Below are positions 55,119 through 64,000 of a DNA stretch of 64,000 nucleotides, one piece after another. Numbering within the stretch: the stretch's first letter is position 1; the number at the start of each line of letters is the position of its first letter. Both the position numbers and the translations under genes were made by a program. The DNA lies in assembly GCA_031292145.1 (NCBI GenBank), contig JARLHR010000206.1, positions 1-64,000 on the forward strand. The letters run 5' to 3'. The DNA is from Clostridium sp. (GTDB lineage: Bacteria > Bacillota > Clostridia > Clostridiales > Clostridiaceae). Below the pieces are notes generated by a model. That model had not been told where the DNA came from, did not search any database, and saw nothing but the letters and a program-made list of their open reading frames with translations.

Positions 55119-55127
55119 ATACCTTAA

Positions 55128-57869
55128 TTAATTGTTCAACTTTTTAGCCTCACCTATCAACCTATATAAAGTATTCATAGCCTCCATAGGATTTAAGTTT
55201 AATATATCAACTTCACTGATTTCTTTAAGTAAGGCTTCTTTTTCCATATAACTAAAATCTAATTGCATATTATTAGAAGCTTCCTTCTCCTTATGCTTTT
55301 TATGTTTTGTTTCTTCCTTAAATTCAACTTTTGTAGAAGTTTCATTTTCATATTTTATCTCTTCTATATATTCATTTTTGCTTTCAGAAACTGTTTCAGC
55401 AACTATATCTACAGCAGCCTCATTTTCTTTAATTTCGCTATTTGTTACCTTATGAATATCAAAATTGTTTTCTCCCTCTAAGCTTAAAAGTATTTCTTTA
55501 GCTCTATTAATAACTGCTTCTGGAAGGCCTGCAAGTTTAGCTACTTCTATTCCATAGGATTCATCGGCACCGCCTTCTACTATTTTTCTTAAGAATATTA
55601 CGCTATCCTTCATCTTCTTAACAGCTACAGAATAATTCTTAACTCCATGTAGTATTCCTTCTAGTTTTACTAGTTCATGATAGTGGGTTGCAAACAAGGT
55701 TTTACATCTTAAATTTTCATTTCCTGTTATGTATTCAATAACTGACCATGCTATGGAAAGTCCATCATAGGTTGAAGTTCCTCTTCCTACTTCATCTAAT
55801 AAAACTAAGCTCTTTGATGTGGCATTTTTAAGTATATTTGATACTTCCCACATTTCAACCATAAAAGTTGATTTACCTCCAGCCAAATCATCTGATGCTC
55901 CAATTCTAGTAAATATCTTATCGCATATTGAAATATTTGCATTTGCTGCTGGTATAAAGGACCCAATTTGAGCCATTAGCGTAATAAGTGCTACCTGTCT
56001 CATGTATGTAGATTTACCGGCCATATTAGGACCTGTTATTAAAAGTAATTCCTTATCACTTTGATTTAAGGTAGTGTTATTAGAAACAAACTCCCCCCTT
56101 CCAATTACCTTTTCGACTACTGGATGCCTGCCGTCAATTATTTCTATTACTCCCTCTTCGTTAAGTTCTGGCTTAACATAGTCATTTTCTAAAGCTACTA
56201 GCGCTAAGGTAGATATTCCATCAAGATTTGAAATTATTCTAGCACTTTGCTTAAGTCTTGAAATTTCTTTTTCTATTCTATCTCTTATATCCGTAAATAA
56301 AGCATATTCTAAATTAATAAGCTTTTCTTCTGCACCTAGAATTTTATCTTCCATTACCTTTAACTCTTCAGTTATATATCTTTCTGCATTGGACAGAGTT
56401 TGTTTTCTTACATATCTCCCTTCTGGAATAGAGCTGTAATTAGATTTCGAAATCTCTATGAAATAACCAAATACTTTGTTATAACCTACTTTTAAAGACT
56501 TAATTCCAGTAAAATCTCTTTCACGATTTTCAAGGGCAGCAATCCATTCTTTCCCATGGAGTTTTGACTGCCTTAATTCATCTACTTCACTATTATATCC
56601 ATCCCTTATTATATTTCCTTCTTTTATGCTTAAAGATGGTTCCTCTTTAATAGATGAGTCTAATAAATCTTTTATATCGGTTAATTCATCAAGCTCTTCA
56701 AAATATTCTTTCAAAAGTGCAGAATTTCTATCACTTAAAAGCTGCTTAATCATAGGGATTTTCTCCAAAGATGCTTTAAGAGATAACATATCCTTTGCAT
56801 TTACATTTTTATTTGATATCTTGCCTACAATTCTTTCTATATCATAGATTTCTTTTAGAGCAGTTCTTAGATCTTCATTAAAGCTGATGGAACTAAAGGC
56901 CTCATTAACTCCATTTAATCTCTTTTCTATTTCAGATTTAATAATCAGAGGTTCTTCTATCCACTTTCTAATAGTTCTGCCTCCCATAGATGTTGCACTT
57001 TTATCTAAAACCCATAGAAGAGAACCTTTTTTATTTTTTTCTCTTATACTTTCGGTAAGTTCTAGGTTTCTTCTTGAATTTCCATCTATAGTCATGTAAT
57101 TTATTATTTCATATTGTTCTAATAAATTTATATTAGTCAAACTCATTTTTTGAGTTTCATATATGTACTTAAGTAACACGCTACTTGTAATTTCCCTTTC
57201 ATAAGTTAAACCTGCTACTTCCATCTCAGAAAATTGCGCTATAAGTTCTTCCTTTGAAACTAAAAATTCATCGTAATTCTTTTTAGATATAAGTGCTGAT
57301 GTGATTCCTTTTATATCGCCAAGAATATCCTCACTTAATTTTTCATCTACTAAAATTTCTTTAGGGGAAACTTTAGCAATTTCATCTAATAAGCTTATTC
57401 TTATATTATCAAAAGAAGTTGTTTTAAATTCACCAGTACTTATGTCTGAAATAGAAATACCGATTTTATCATCATTTATGTGGATAGCCATTAAATACGT
57501 ATTATCATTTTCAATAGAACTATTGCTATCTATAAAAGTTCCAGGGGTAATTATTTTTACAACGCCTCTTTTAACGATGCCTTTTGCTTCCTTTGGATCT
57601 TCAAGCTGTTCACAGATTGCAACCTTATAGCCTTTACTAATAAGTCTTGGAATATATGCCGCTGCTGCATGATGCGGAATTCCACACATAGGCGCTCTCT
57701 CTTCAAGTCCACAATTCTTCCCTGTAAGCACTAGTTCAAGTTCTCTTGATACAGTTATTGCATCCTCAAAGAACATTTCATAAAAATCACCTAATCTATA
57801 AAAAAGAATACAATCATTGTATTCTTCTTTAGTTTTCATGTATTCTACCATCATTGGCGTTAAAGCCAT
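55128..57869 (-). CDS. mutS: DNA mismatch repair protein MutS
   Basis: MutS recognises mismatches and small loops. The 913-residue protein contains the mismatch-binding Phe-x-Glu motif in [13 protein letters not shown], the Walker [14 protein letters not shown], Walker B in [16 protein letters not shown], and a C-terminal helix-hairpin region ([21 protein letters not shown]). It is slightly longer than usual owing to an acidic linker near 830-870. AGGAGG precedes the ATG. In most clostridia mutL follows mutS directly; here mutL is 16 kb away. Confidence 0.97.
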   Translation of the reverse strand: MALTPMMVEYMKTKEEYNDCILFYRLGDFYEMFFEDAITVSRELELVLTGKNCGLEERAPMCGIPHHAAAAYIPRLISKGYKVAICEQLEDPKEAKGIVKRGVVKIITPGTFIDSNSSIENDNTYLMAIHINDDKIGISISDISTGEFKTTSFDNIRISLLDEIAKVSPKEILVDEKLSEDILGDIKGITSALISKKNYDEFLVSKEELIAQFSEMEVAGLTYEREITSSVLLKYIYETQKMSLTNINLLEQYEIINYMTIDGNSRRNLELTESIREKNKKGSLLWVLDKSATSMGGRTIRKWIEEPLIIKSEIEKRLNGVNEAFSSISFNEDLRTALKEIYDIERIVGKISNKNVNAKDMLSLKASLEKIPMIKQLLSDRNSALLKEYFEELDELTDIKDLLDSSIKEEPSLSIKEGNIIRDGYNSEVDELRQSKLHGKEWIAALENRERDFTGIKSLKVGYNKVFGYFIEISKSNYSSIPEGRYVRKQTLSNAERYITEELKVMEDKILGAEEKLINLEYALFTDIRDRIEKEISRLKQSARIISNLDGISTLALVALENDYVKPELNEEGVIEIIDGRHPVVEKVIGRGEFVSNNTTLNQSDKELLLITGPNMAGKSTYMRQVALITLMAQIGSFIPAANANISICDKIFTRIGASDDLAGGKSTFMVEMWEVSNILKNATSKSLVLLDEVGRGTSTYDGLSIAWSVIEYITGNENLRCKTLFATHYHELVKLEGILHGVKNYSVAVKKMKDSVIFLRKIVEGGADESYGIEVAKLAGLPEAVINRAKEILLSLEGENNFDIHKVTNSEIKENEAAVDIVAETVSESKNEYIEEIKYENETSTKVEFKEETKHKKHKEKEASNNMQLDFSYMEKEALLKEISEVDILNLNPMEAMNTLYRLIGEAKKLNN

Positions 57870-58145
57870 AATTAATTTCCTCCTTTAAGTTTCCATTTAT
57901 AGTCTTGGAATTATAAATATCATATAAATTTCATTATACACCTAAAAATCCCCAGAACAATTATAACAATTATCCTAAGGATTTTCATTATTTTTATTTT
58001 AATATAAATCAAATATATTATTTTAAATTGCTGGTGAAATATTTTTTGTTTATAATACCCAAATTTATATACTTCGAAATATAACATAGTTTTAATTTGC
58101 GCTTAATAATTTAAGAATATAATATTTATAAAAGGGAGTGATAAA

Positions 58146-58724
58146 ATGAAAAATTTAAACATTTGTATTGATATTGACGGAACTATAACGGATCCATACT
58201 ATTGGCTTAGTTATGCAAATAACTATTTTAAATTAAATGTTTCAGTAAATGAAATTACATGTTATGAAATTGCTAAAGTTTTAAAAATTAAAGAAGATGA
58301 TTATCTTAGATTTTATGAAGAGTATAAATTCGAAATTCATAGTAAACAAGAATTAAGAGATGATGTTAAAGCTATACTAGATATGTTGTATAAACAAAAT
58401 AATATATATTTTGTAACAGCAAGAGATAGATCCTTAGAATTGTTAACTAATCTCTATTTAAAAAATCATGATATTCCTTCAGATGAAGTTTTAGTCCTAG
58501 GTACTCATAATAAAGTTCCAGCTGCAAGAAATCTAAATTGTGATATTTTTATAGAAGATAGCTATGATAATGCTATTCAATTATCAACTAGTGGTTTTAA
58601 AGTATTGTTAATTGATACTAATTATAATAGATTTCCACTTAATGATAATATTATAAGGGTATACAATTGGAAAGAAATCTTAGATTTTATAGATAAAGTT
58701 TCAAAAGAAAAAGAAGTTATTTAA
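58146..58724 (+). CDS. HAD-type 5'-nucleotidase-like protein (NT5C family)
   Basis: The 192-residue protein has HAD motif I (NICIDIDGTITDPYYWL), motif II Thr in YFVTARDRS, motif III Lys (HNKVPAARN) and motif IV (CDIFIEDSYDNAIQL). The short cap and order match the NT5C/YqfW group of dephosphorylating enzymes for nucleotides. Substrate is inferred. It stands alone between mutS and the fetAB operon, with a terminator at 58751-58805. Confidence 0.8.
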   Translation: MKNLNICIDIDGTITDPYYWLSYANNYFKLNVSVNEITCYEIAKVLKIKEDDYLRFYEEYKFEIHSKQELRDDVKAILDMLYKQNNIYFVTARDRSLELLTNLYLKNHDIPSDEVLVLGTHNKVPAARNLNCDIFIEDSYDNAIQLSTSGFKVLLIDTNYNRFPLNDNIIRVYNWKEILDFIDKVSKEKEVI

Positions 58725-58750
58725 TGTAAATATATATGCTGAAATTTTAC

Positions 58751-58805
58751 ATCTACAGTAGAATATAGCCTAAATTGGCTATTTACAATGTAGATTATTT
58801 TTTTG
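58751..58805 (+). terminator. Terminator after the nucleotidase gene
   Basis: ATCTACAGTAGAATATAGCC pairs with GGCTATTTACAATGTAGAT, one or two mismatches, followed by TATTTTTTTG. Confidence 0.8.
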
Positions 58806-58882
58806 CAATATATCACATTAAAACTTCTTTTTCATTTTATAAAAATTATATAAATAATTTAAAATTTATTAGACTATAAAAT

Positions 58883-59662
58883 CTATTTCAATCTATTATC
58901 TTTAGTGAAAAATGTCTTATACCCAAGTGTCACAAATATAACAGTTGATACAGCTGTACTACCTAAGATAGCAAGCATAATACCAATTTGATATTTTATA
59001 GCTGTTATTGGAAATGTTCCAGAAAGTATTTGCCCTGTCATCATTCCTGGTAATGATACGATTCCCATAGTCAGCATATTATTCATTGTAGGTAAAATAG
59101 CAGTATCGAAAGCATTATTTACTATTTCTTTAGTAGCTGCAGCTGGACTTGCTCCAAGCATTAAAGAATTTTCAATTTCAACTCTTTTATCTTCAAATGA
59201 ACTGCATAATTTATTAGCACCTAAAGCTATTCCTGTCATACTATTTCCAATAATCATTCCTGAAATGGGTATAAAATATTGAGGATTAAACCAAGGTCTT
59301 ACATTTAGTACTACGACAATAAAAAAAGCTGCAGTCAACAGTCCTCCAAAGGCCATTGAAAAGGCTATTATATTTTTCAATTCTTTTGACATTGAAAGTT
59401 TCACTCTTTTAATTGAATTGTGAATTGCAAATGAAATCATAATGACAATCATTATAGAAGTTAACCACCAGCTTGGATTATTGAAAACAAACATAAGGAC
59501 ATACCCCATTATTGTAAGCTGTATAGTCATTCTTGTAGAAGCAATAATAATTTGTCTTTCTCGTTTAATTCCCCTTGATTTAAATATAACTAACATTATT
59601 AGAACAAAAATATATGCTATGGATAGCTGTAAAATAGAAAGATTCATTACTGTATTATTCAT
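58883..59662 (-). CDS. fetB: FetB-type (UPF0014) ABC permease
   Basis: The 259-residue protein is polytopic with seven or so helices, and has the family signature MNNMLTMGIVSLPGMMTGQILSG and ENSLMLGASPAAATKEIV. In E. coli FetAB exports iron under oxidative stress; whether this pair does so is inference. The ATG at 59662 is preferred (GGAGGCAGATA) and overlaps the end of the ATP-binding gene by 8 bp. Confidence 0.88.
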   Translation of the reverse strand: MNNTVMNLSILQLSIAYIFVLIMLVIFKSRGIKRERQIIIASTRMTIQLTIMGYVLMFVFNNPSWWLTSIMIVIMISFAIHNSIKRVKLSMSKELKNIIAFSMAFGGLLTAAFFIVVVLNVRPWFNPQYFIPISGMIIGNSMTGIALGANKLCSSFEDKRVEIENSLMLGASPAAATKEIVNNAFDTAILPTMNNMLTMGIVSLPGMMTGQILSGTFPITAIKYQIGIMLAILGSTAVSTVIFVTLGYKTFFTKDNRLK

Positions 59663-60290
59663 TATCTGCCTCCGCAACCTTTCCTTTTTCAATTCGTATG
59701 ATTGAATCTAGAAATTTTTCTGCTATTTGCTCTGAATGCGTAATCATAATAAGTTCCTTATTACTTTCCAAAACAAACTTTGAGAAATTTTCTATTATAA
59801 ATTCCTCAGTTTCTTTATCTAACGCAGCTGAAGGTTCGTCTAGTAAATATGTATCTGCATTCATCAGCATTACTCTTGCGAGACATAACCGTTGTTTTTC
59901 ACCACCAGAAAGATTGTTGCAAGTATCTGAGATCTCCTTCTTAAGCTCTACTCTTTTAAGAGCTTCCTCCATTGCCATTTTAGAAGCAGGAACTTTTTGT
60001 GAAAATTCTAATCCAATTTGAAGGTTATCCTCTATTGTTCCACTATAAATGACAGTTGTCTGTCCTAACATAACTACATTACGTCGTAATTTTATAGTAT
60101 CCATTTTAGAAATATCCTTATTATTATAATAAATTGTGCCTTCATCAGGTACATTTAAACCATTTAACATACGTAATAAAGTTGTTTTTCCACTTCCAGA
60201 TGGTCCTACGATACATGTGATATTTTTATTGATTCTTAAAAATGGAATATCTAATATATCTTTAAATTTTAAGCTCTTTATTTCAAACAT
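59655..60290 (-). CDS. fetA: FetA-type ABC ATP-binding protein
   Basis: A 211-residue ABC ATPase: Walker A IVGPSGSGKTTLLRML, Q-loop VVMLGQTTVIYSGTI, signature NLSGGEKQRLCLARVML, Walker B TYLLDEPSAALD, switch His in MITHSEQ. It overlaps the FetB-type permease gene, so the two form one transporter. The ATG at 60290 follows AGGATGTG. Confidence 0.88.
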   Translation of the reverse strand: MFEIKSLKFKDILDIPFLRINKNITCIVGPSGSGKTTLLRMLNGLNVPDEGTIYYNNKDISKMDTIKLRRNVVMLGQTTVIYSGTIEDNLQIGLEFSQKVPASKMAMEEALKRVELKKEISDTCNNLSGGEKQRLCLARVMLMNADTYLLDEPSAALDKETEEFIIENFSKFVLESNKELIMITHSEQIAEKFLDSIIRIEKGKVAEADNE

Positions 60291-60430
60291 ATAATTCTTC
60301 ACATCCTAACAAATAGTATCATTTATCTAATACATAAAGAAGATCTTAAATGGTATGTAGCCATTATTAAATGTTGTATTTAATAATATTTAAAACGCAC
60401 ATAACTGACTAATTTCAAGTCACCATAGAA

Positions 60431-60465
60431 AACCATATAATAATTATACCAATTATTATATGGTT
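60431..60465 (-). terminator. Terminator of the UvrD-S24 gene
   Basis: AACCATATAATAATT pairs perfectly with AATTATTATATGGTT; on the reverse strand it is followed by TTC-rich sequence. It lies 12 bp after the stop. Confidence 0.65.
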
Positions 60466-60476
60466 ATTCATTAATT

Positions 60477-62000
60477 TTACGTATTTTTAATAATACCAAT
60501 AGCCACTCCAAGGAAATGAACTTGTTGATCTTCTATAATTATTGGGGCATACTTTTCATTTTCAGGCATTAAAACAATATGTCCATCAACATTTTTGTAT
60601 GTTTTCAATGTAGCTTCACCATCAATATCAACTGCAACTATATCTTTAACATTTGGATAAGGCTGCTTATATATTACTACATAATCTCCATCACCAATGT
60701 TCTTATTTATCATGGAATCCCCTTTTACTTTAAGAATAAAGGTATCCTTAGAATTTCTTATCCATTCTTTTGGTAAAATATAATTATCCTCAATGGAATC
60801 ATTCATAAGAATTGGACTACCTGCTGCTATTTCATTGAATACTGGAATACTTAAAGTGTTTTCTACTTTTTCCTCAGTCCCATTACGTTCAATATATATA
60901 TTATCTATAGTATCAGGATCTTTTATAAATTTATGAGATACATTTCTCTTTAGATCTATATATTCTATAGTATTCAATGTTAAGTATTTATCAGCTTCAA
61001 CTTTATTTCGAACATCTTTACCTTTATGTAAATCGATTGTATTAAATTCAAATATATTTATTTCATTCATATAGTATTCAGTCAATGTAATACTCTTTCC
61101 TTTCATATCATATCCTAAACTACTAAAAGATCTTCCATTTATTAACCAAGCTTCTAAATTTGTTTCTTCTCCACTATTAAATATAAAATTTATACTTGAA
61201 TAATTCTTATCATTATAAAGTAATTTTAAGAATTCAAATTCAACTTTCGTTAACCTTTCACTATTATCTATAAAAATGTGGGTATAATATTTAGTTCTAT
61301 TTTCTTTTGCGCTTTCAAGTGCTATAATTGCCCTATCTTGCAAATCTATTTTATTTATCTTTTTTAAATTATTGTTATATTCAATTAGAATTTCGTAAAT
61401 AGCTTGTCTTTGTTTTGAATTCTTTCTAAGTATTTTAGTTTCACCAGTTAGTCTATTAACACGACTTTTTCTATATGCTTTTTGATATTCATCAAGCTCC
61501 ATAAAATTAGAAGATTTAATCCAAGTGATTTCTTCTTGAATAAATTTAGTATAATTAGAATCAAATATATCAAATTTTTCTTTCTCATATTTCTTATGAA
61601 TAACTTTTATTGCATTCTTTAATTGTTTTTCGCACTCTTGAGTTGATGCAATTAGAATTTTTATTTTATGTTCTTCCTGATATTGATTAAAATAATATAA
61701 TATTAATGAGTCTATAGTATTTATTTCTAACTTATTACTAGTATCTTCATCAAAAAAACTACTTTGGTGATATTTTCTACTATCCAAATTTTCATATATA
61801 TATGATACATATTGAGAATGTTCTTCATTACAAGCTGCTATAAGTATTTTATCATCTTTATCTATACAATAATTATTAAGTAATGTAGGAATCTTATTTA
61901 CATAAGCTGTAGTTTTTCCAGTTTCTTTTTCGCCTTTTATTAATAAATGACCATTAGGTTTACTGTTAATTATCTTCTTTTGCTTTTTGTTAAGTTCCAC
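60477..62000 (-). CDS. UvrD-like degenerate ATPase fused to a LexA-type S24 peptidase domain
   Basis: Residues 1-310 resemble the N-terminal half of UvrD/Rep helicases: Q-motif LNKKQKKIIN and Walker A GEKETGKTT. The Walker B region reads FIDNSERLTKVEF where active helicases have DEAQD, and motif III is replaced by FNSGEE. Helicase motifs IV-VI are absent. Residues 384-507 form an intact S24 domain: Ala-Gly site in EIAAGSPIL (about 393), Ser in KGDSM (about 429) and Lys in ATLKTY (about 466). There is no recognisable HTH. The start is GTG at 62000 (GGAAGGAGGAG); longer starts lie in a repeat. Confidence 0.8.
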   Translation of the reverse strand: MELNKKQKKIINSKPNGHLLIKGEKETGKTTAYVNKIPTLLNNYCIDKDDKILIAACNEEHSQYVSYIYENLDSRKYHQSSFFDEDTSNKLEINTIDSLILYYFNQYQEEHKIKILIASTQECEKQLKNAIKVIHKKYEKEKFDIFDSNYTKFIQEEITWIKSSNFMELDEYQKAYRKSRVNRLTGETKILRKNSKQRQAIYEILIEYNNNLKKINKIDLQDRAIIALESAKENRTKYYTHIFIDNSERLTKVEFEFLKLLYNDKNYSSINFIFNSGEETNLEAWLINGRSFSSLGYDMKGKSITLTEYYMNEINIFEFNTIDLHKGKDVRNKVEADKYLTLNTIEYIDLKRNVSHKFIKDPDTIDNIYIERNGTEEKVENTLSIPVFNEIAAGSPILMNDSIEDNYILPKEWIRNSKDTFILKVKGDSMINKNIGDGDYVVIYKQPYPNVKDIVAVDIDGEATLKTYKNVDGHIVLMPENEKYAPIIIEDQQVHFLGVAIGIIKNT

Positions 62001-62039
62001 TTTACTCCTCCTTCCTTGATTATTATTTATTACGAGCTC

Positions 62040-62098
62040 AGACATATTCAAAAAATATAAATAGCATGGTGAATTTGCCATTCTATCTCATATACCTT
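62040..62098. repeat. Diverged short palindrome upstream of the UvrD-S24 gene
   Basis: ACATATTCAAAAAATATA is partly mirrored by a TCATATACCTTAAG end, an eroded copy of the AGGCATATTC family. Confidence 0.45.
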
Positions 62099-62213
62099 AA
62101 GTTTAATCATTGTTGTAATTATACTATATTATGCATTTATGTGCAAAGTTTTAGCGATTCGTAAATAGACATATATTATAATGCGTTCCTATTAATAATA
62201 AAAGCAGACTACC

Positions 62214-62242
62214 TTGTAATAATTTGATAAAATATGTATAAT
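62214..62242 (+). promoter_or_regulatory. Promoter of the HAD phosphatase gene
   Basis: TTGTAA (62214-62219), 17 nt, TATAAT (62237-62242). The following leader (62268-62312) contains another eroded palindrome half (AATTTTTGAATGACCTT). Confidence 0.6.
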
Positions 62243-62337
62243 AAACAAGTATAATTTTTAGACTAAAGGTGTATTCATACCAGCATAGGACTAGTTAATT
62301 TTTGAATGACCTTGGTACAAGCATGGAGGTAGAATAT

Positions 62338-63111
62338 ATGAAACCTAATATTATATTTTTTGATATTGACGGAACATTGCTAAATGAACAAACTTATACT
62401 GTCCCAGATAGTGCAAAAAAAGCTATAAAAATGGCTCAAGATAATGGAAATTTTATATTTATTAATACAGGCCGCCCAATATTAGAAATTGATAATTGTA
62501 TTAAAGAGCTAGAATTTGATGGTTATATTTGTGGATGTGGCACCTATGTAGAATTTAAATCTAAAGAATTGTTTCATAAGAGTATTGGAATTGAATTATC
62601 AAAACAAATTGTTAATAAATTAAGAAAATGTAACATAGATGCGATTTTAGAAGGTAAACATGGTGTTTACTATGATTATGATAAAAATATAAATTCTAAC
62701 GAAGTTAGCAGAATTAAATCTCGTCACACTGGGGAAGGTTTTTATAAAGGACATACTTTTGATGATTCAGATATTGATTTTGATAAATTAGTAATTTGGA
62801 ACAATGAAAATAGCAACTTCGAATCATTTTATAATGAATATAAAAATTCCTTTGAATTTATTCATCGTAGTGAAAATTTTTATGAAATTGTACCTTTAGG
62901 ATTTTCTAAAGCATCCGGCATAAAGTATATTATGGAATATCTAGATATTCCATATGAGCAAACATACGCAATTGGCGATAGCACAAATGACTTATCAATG
63001 CTTGAATTTGTAAAAAATAGCATTGCTATGGGCAATAGTCACCCACTACTTTTTGATTTAGTTTCGTTTGTTACAAAAATATTGAAGAAGATGGAATTTC
63101 ACATGCTTTAA
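62338..63111 (+). CDS. Cof-type HAD phosphatase
   Basis: The 257-residue protein has HAD motif I FFDIDGTLLNEQ, INTGRP for motif II, a type IIB cap, lysine in GFSKASGIKYI and motif IV IGDSTNDLSMLEF, with SIAMGNS before the C-terminus. Cof-type enzymes dephosphorylate sugar phosphates, FMN or similar; the substrate is unknown. The ATG at 62338 has GGAGGTAG; the frame from 62302 lacks a ribosome site. Confidence 0.9.
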   Translation: MKPNIIFFDIDGTLLNEQTYTVPDSAKKAIKMAQDNGNFIFINTGRPILEIDNCIKELEFDGYICGCGTYVEFKSKELFHKSIGIELSKQIVNKLRKCNIDAILEGKHGVYYDYDKNINSNEVSRIKSRHTGEGFYKGHTFDDSDIDFDKLVIWNNENSNFESFYNEYKNSFEFIHRSENFYEIVPLGFSKASGIKYIMEYLDIPYEQTYAIGDSTNDLSMLEFVKNSIAMGNSHPLLFDLVSFVTKILKKMEFHML

Positions 63112-63158
63112 AGCACTATAATATTATATAAAATAAGATAGATAAAATTATGTGCTAA

Positions 63159-63195
63159 AAAAGAGGATTCAATTTGTGAATCCCCTTCTTTTGAC
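63159..63195. terminator. Bidirectional terminator-like hairpin
   Basis: GAGGATTCA pairs with TGAATCCCC/TTC; T-rich on both strands. It separates the HAD gene and the intron remnant. Confidence 0.65.
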
Positions 63196-63209
63196 AGCCA
63201 GCATCAAAC

Positions 63210-63330
63210 TTATTTTGATACAGCCACAGTAGATAGATTGGAATTTTTATATTTTCTTTTAACACATTGGACCAATGATTTATTCATATGTCTTAAAACT
63301 TTATATAGTTCTGATTTATAAAAGCTTCCA
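63210..63330 (-). pseudogene. Group II intron maturase, C-terminal remnant
   Basis: The reverse strand reads GSFYKSELYKVLRHMNKSLV followed by QCVKRKYKN and a stop at 63210. This is the C-terminal X/D-domain end typical of group II intron reverse transcriptase/maturases (FYKSELY...LRHMN..LV.W...KYK). Only about 40 codons remain; the catalytic domains and intron RNA are not visible. It abuts the 3' end of the glycosyltransferase gene, so an intron or its fragment was probably lost here. Confidence 0.72.
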
Positions 63331-64000
63331 TTATACGATCTGGTTACTAATCTCTTCTTTTAATAATTTAATACGCGGTTTTATTTGTGCCTCAAAATTA
63401 TATAATTCTATAATCTTTTTTTGCCCTTTTTCAGCTATGCTTTGTAATTTTTCGGGATTATTCATAAATTCCTCTATTTGCTGGACAATTTTTTTACTAT
63501 CAGGTGAAATGATGACTATCTCTTCATTATCTATAAATCTTTCTTTATTAAGTCCTAATTCATCAGTACATAAAATAGCAACTTTTTGCAGTCCTGCATC
63601 TATGCACGAATCTGTTGGAAAACCAGTAAAAAAGCCTTTAAACATTTTACCTTGAGTATTAGGAGATAAAATAATATCCTTGTCCTTAAAAAAAATGTTA
63701 AGCCATTCTTCATCCTTTTGTTCATAAAATATTATCTTATCTTCTATTTCACTTATATTTATTACGTTTTGATTAACTAATCCTACTACATGGAAATATA
63801 TATTTTGATGCTTCTTCACTAGTTCCTTAGCTACTTTAACAAAAATATCATACCCATTGTCCTTATCATAACTTATATACTCATATGTCACAAAACATAT
63901 ATCAAGTGTATCTTTATTAACCCCATAATGTTTTTTCTGACATTTTTCTGCTAGCTCTATTTTCTCTAATGGTACAACAACACCAAAAACAAATTCTATT
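63331..64000 (-). CDS. Glycosyltransferase family 4 C-terminal part (runs off window)
   Basis: The reverse-strand frame is open to the window edge, reading EFVFGVVVPLEKIELAEKCQ before FVTYEYISYDKDNGYDIFVKV. The segment NGYDIFVKVAKELVKKHQNI, VVGLVNQNV, FYEQKDEEWLNIFFKDKDIILSPN and GFPTDSCIDAGLQKVAILCTDELG matches the nucleotide-sugar-binding half of GT-B glycosyltransferases (Glycos_transf_1). The Glu-x7-Glu motif is replaced by DSCIDAGLQ, so it is divergent. The N-terminal half is outside the window. Confidence 0.8.
   Translation of the reverse strand, partial: IEFVFGVVVPLEKIELAEKCQKKHYGVNKDTLDICFVTYEYISYDKDNGYDIFVKVAKELVKKHQNIYFHVVGLVNQNVINISEIEDKIIFYEQKDEEWLNIFFKDKDIILSPNTQGKMFKGFFTGFPTDSCIDAGLQKVAILCTDELGLNKERFIDNEEIVIISPDSKKIVQQIEEFMNNPEKLQSIAEKGQKKIIELYNFEAQIKPRIKLLKEEISNQIV

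Noticed and set aside
1-64000. CRISPR arrays
   Set aside because: The repeated hairpins are scattered singly and not spaced by unique 30-40 bp spacers; no cas genes.

Overview
This is a 64 kb chromosomal window from a low-GC, strictly fermentative Firmicute. It is almost certainly a Clostridium sensu stricto (cluster I), and the gene set and intergenic palindromes would suit the C. beijerinckii / saccharoperbutylacetonicum neighbourhood; that species-level guess is inference. Support comes from the AT-rich codon use, strong AGGAGG-type ribosome sites, TTG/GTG starts, a ferredoxin-type [FeFe] hydrogenase, an IspH-S1 fusion, and the lexA / ynbB / hfq / miaA / mutL block.

Layout. 0-4.2 kb is a scarred accessory edge: the start of an IS5-type transposase, a radical-SAM/SPASM gene apparently cut at its 5' end by that element, a decapitated MarR gene, a 180-bp palindrome, proA, and a lone replisome-organizer-like gene. 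4.5-8.1 kb encodes a two-gene GltD-linked [FeFe] hydrogenase, and 8.3-10.7 kb the iron-uptake set feoA-feoB plus a Cys-rich partner. 12.4-15.9 kb is a complete preQ1 pathway (queD, queE, folE, queC, queF) behind a preQ1-I riboswitch with a readable terminator/antiterminator switch. 16-20 kb holds baiN-like, cmk and ispH-rpsA; 20-29 kb a NUDIX hydrolase, a MATE pump, an AAA protein, several small polar proteins, a frameshifted GNAT gene and miaB. 29-34.4 kb contains ybaK, a tyrosine recombinase, fRMsr and lexA.

34.5-39.3 kb is the reverse-strand block mutL-miaA-hfq-ynbB. mutS, normally next to mutL, lies at 55.1-57.9 kb. Between them is about 16 kb of accessory DNA: a degenerate AdoMet-decarboxylase / saccharopine-dehydrogenase fusion, a methyltransferase, aat, an HPD-less J-like membrane protein, two divergent U32-like proteins, a serine hydrolase, and a tripartite RND pump with a TolC-like component divergent from a TetR regulator. 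58-64 kb holds a nucleotidase-like HAD protein, FetAB, a UvrD-like ATPase fused to a LexA-like S24 domain, a Cof-type HAD phosphatase, a group II intron maturase remnant and a partial glycosyltransferase.

Scattered between genes is a family of 55-65 bp palindromes with ends like AGGCATATTCAAAA / TTTTGAATATGCCT, plus 85-180 bp hairpins, some of which share the same ends. The most unusual items are the UvrD-S24 fusion, a 216-bp inverted-repeat element carrying a consensus LexA box in each arm, an orphan perfect Fur box, and a 36-bp palindrome abutting the recombinase promoter. No tRNA, rRNA or CRISPR array was seen. Start codons were chosen by ribosome-binding site where several were possible.
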